Origin: Chryseobacterium gleum
Lineage (GTDB): Bacteria > Bacteroidota > Bacteroidia > Flavobacteriales_D > Crocinitomicaceae
Direction of reading: 5' to 3'
Assembly: GCA_943326315.2 (NCBI GenBank)
Contig: CALPSU020000167.1
Location: 1-5,958, forward strand
DNA: 5,958 nt
The first letter of the stretch is position 1. Each line of letters opens with the position of its first letter. The notes beneath the pieces are model-generated. The model was not told the DNA's origin and did not search any database. It worked only from the letters and a program-made list of their open reading frames with translations. Shown piece after piece: positions 5,187-5,958 of the stretch. A program made the translations under genes and the position numbers.

Positions 5187-5958
5187 TTAATCAAGTTTAA
5201 TGAATGAACTTTTGAAAATTGAAAGTACATTTTCAGCTGAAAACTGTTGAGCGTAATTTGATATGAAAGTGGAATTAAATGTTCTTTTATTTTCCATAAT
5301 CTCCAACATACCATTTGCCAAACTTTCAGGGGAATTTATTTCAACTTGAATCCCTAACTTTTCAGAAAGCTGATTTCCTATTCCTACAGATGTTGTGATG
5401 GTTGGAATTCCACATGCCCTGGCTTCGGCAAGAACGATTGAAAACGTTTCATAGCTTGAAAACAAAATAAAAGCATCCGATTTTTGATAAAACGGAGCCA
5501 ATTCAAACCAATCTAAAGGACCTAAAAAGGAGATGTATTCTGATAGATTATTAGTTGAAGCATATTTTTCCCATTTCTCTGTTGGCTCATCACATATAAT
5601 CGTTAAATGAAAATTGGACTGACCACCTTTTATCAATAAAAGACAAGCATCTAAAATTCCTTTCGGATTTTTTACTTGTTCATCTAAAGTAGAGATATGT
5701 AAAAATTGTGTTTTAGTTTCTCTTGTAAATTGATGAGGAATGAACACTTTTGTATCTATATGATTTGGAAGGATTTCTATCTTTTTAGATGTAAAATCCA
5801 ATTGTAAATCATTCTTTAAAAATTCAGAAACTGCAAACAATTTGTCGATGTGTTTGTTTACTTTTTTTAGAAGGATTTTATCTAAAAATGAACGTTTTTC
5901 TCTTATTTCTTTTCGGTAATAGGAAGCGTGTTCAGTAACAAACAACGGACAGTTAAAC
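5187..5958 (-). CDS. Glycosyltransferase, GT4 type (GT-B fold), 5' truncated
   Basis: The frame stays open to the window edge; the visible 256 residues are the middle and C-terminal part of a protein probably about 370-390 long. The first visible residues, FNCPLFVTEHASYYR, match the end of the N-terminal Rossmann-like domain of GT4 enzymes, where 'P-hydrophobic-TEH-S' is common. The donor-binding C-terminal domain follows: LPNHIDTKVF, FLHISTLDEQVKNPKGILDA, ISFLGPLDWFELAPFYQKSDAFILFSSYETFSIVLAEARACGIPTI. The EX7E motif is present, with its glutamates encoded at 5448-5450 and 5424-5426, and binds the nucleotide-sugar. Enzymes of this type transfer a sugar from a nucleotide donor with retention, usually in building lipopolysaccharide, capsule or other surface glycans at the cytoplasmic membrane. 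Sugar donor and acceptor cannot be told. The TTG at 5945 is an internal Leu codon, not the start. It is followed after 8 nt by the GreA-like gene. Confidence 0.88.
   Translation of the reverse strand, partial: FNCPLFVTEHASYYRKEIREKRSFLDKILLKKVNKHIDKLFAVSEFLKNDLQLDFTSKKIEILPNHIDTKVFIPHQFTRETKTQFLHISTLDEQVKNPKGILDACLLLIKGGQSNFHLTIICDEPTEKWEKYASTNNLSEYISFLGPLDWFELAPFYQKSDAFILFSSYETFSIVLAEARACGIPTITTSVGIGNQLSEKLGIQVEINSPESLANGMLEIMENKRTFNSTFISNYAQQFSAENVLSIFKSSFIKLD

Noticed and set aside
5943..5945. TTG as start of the glycosyltransferase
   Set aside because: The frame continues to the window edge with family-like residues (FNCPL) and the whole N-terminal domain would otherwise be missing.
1..5958. 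tRNA, rRNA, transposase, phage, toxin-antitoxin or defence genes
   Set aside because: The genes are intact housekeeping families, no RNA-gene signature was recognised, and no frameshift or broken gene was found apart from the two edge truncations.

Overview
The window looks like chromosomal DNA from a low-GC member of the Bacteroidota, most likely class Flavobacteriia or a close relative. The evidence is strongly AT-rich coding and intergenic DNA, start codons preceded by A-rich tracts instead of Shine-Dalgarno sites, a TAnnTTTG-type promoter element, a bacillithiol-synthesis gene of the BshB1 type, and a short GreA-like protein of a form I associate with Flavobacteria. The genus cannot be fixed from the sequence alone.

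Layout, left to right. Positions 1-297 (+) are the last 98 codons of a CcsA/ResC-type cytochrome c biogenesis membrane protein, cut by the window edge. Positions 301-394 hold a 94-bp palindromic repeat-like element with perfect 13-bp ends. Positions 416-2232 (+) form a two-gene unit: bshB1 (bacillithiol deacetylase) and, 8 nt downstream, a 363-residue J-domain (HPD-motif) protein of unknown role. Positions 2233-2512 are a very AT-rich gap with a weak hairpin, a perfect 14-bp palindrome just upstream of a TAnnTTTG element, and a long leader. Positions 2513-3868 (+) are metY (O-acetylhomoserine sulfhydrylase), followed by a 1-Cys Prx6-type peroxiredoxin at 3965-4600. A 15-bp hairpin lies between these two and overlaps the peroxiredoxin's most upstream ATG. 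Two hairpins at 4613-4646 and 4692-4726 end this side; the second is a good intrinsic terminator between convergent genes. On the minus strand a GreA-like factor (5178-4732) lies 8 nt downstream of a GT4-type glycosyltransferase whose 5' end is outside the window (beyond 5958).

Taken together, the plus-strand genes have a loose theme of thiol and sulfur chemistry and redox: cytochrome c haem attachment, bacillithiol synthesis, homocysteine synthesis and peroxide reduction. The minus-strand pair is unrelated (surface polysaccharide and transcription). These are ordinary housekeeping genes. I see no phage, transposase, CRISPR, toxin-antitoxin or defence module. The observations most worth checking are non-coding: the palindromic repeat, the metY promoter palindrome and leader, and the metY-prx intergenic hairpin. 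The J-domain protein and the retained acidic tip residues of the GreA-like protein are also of interest.
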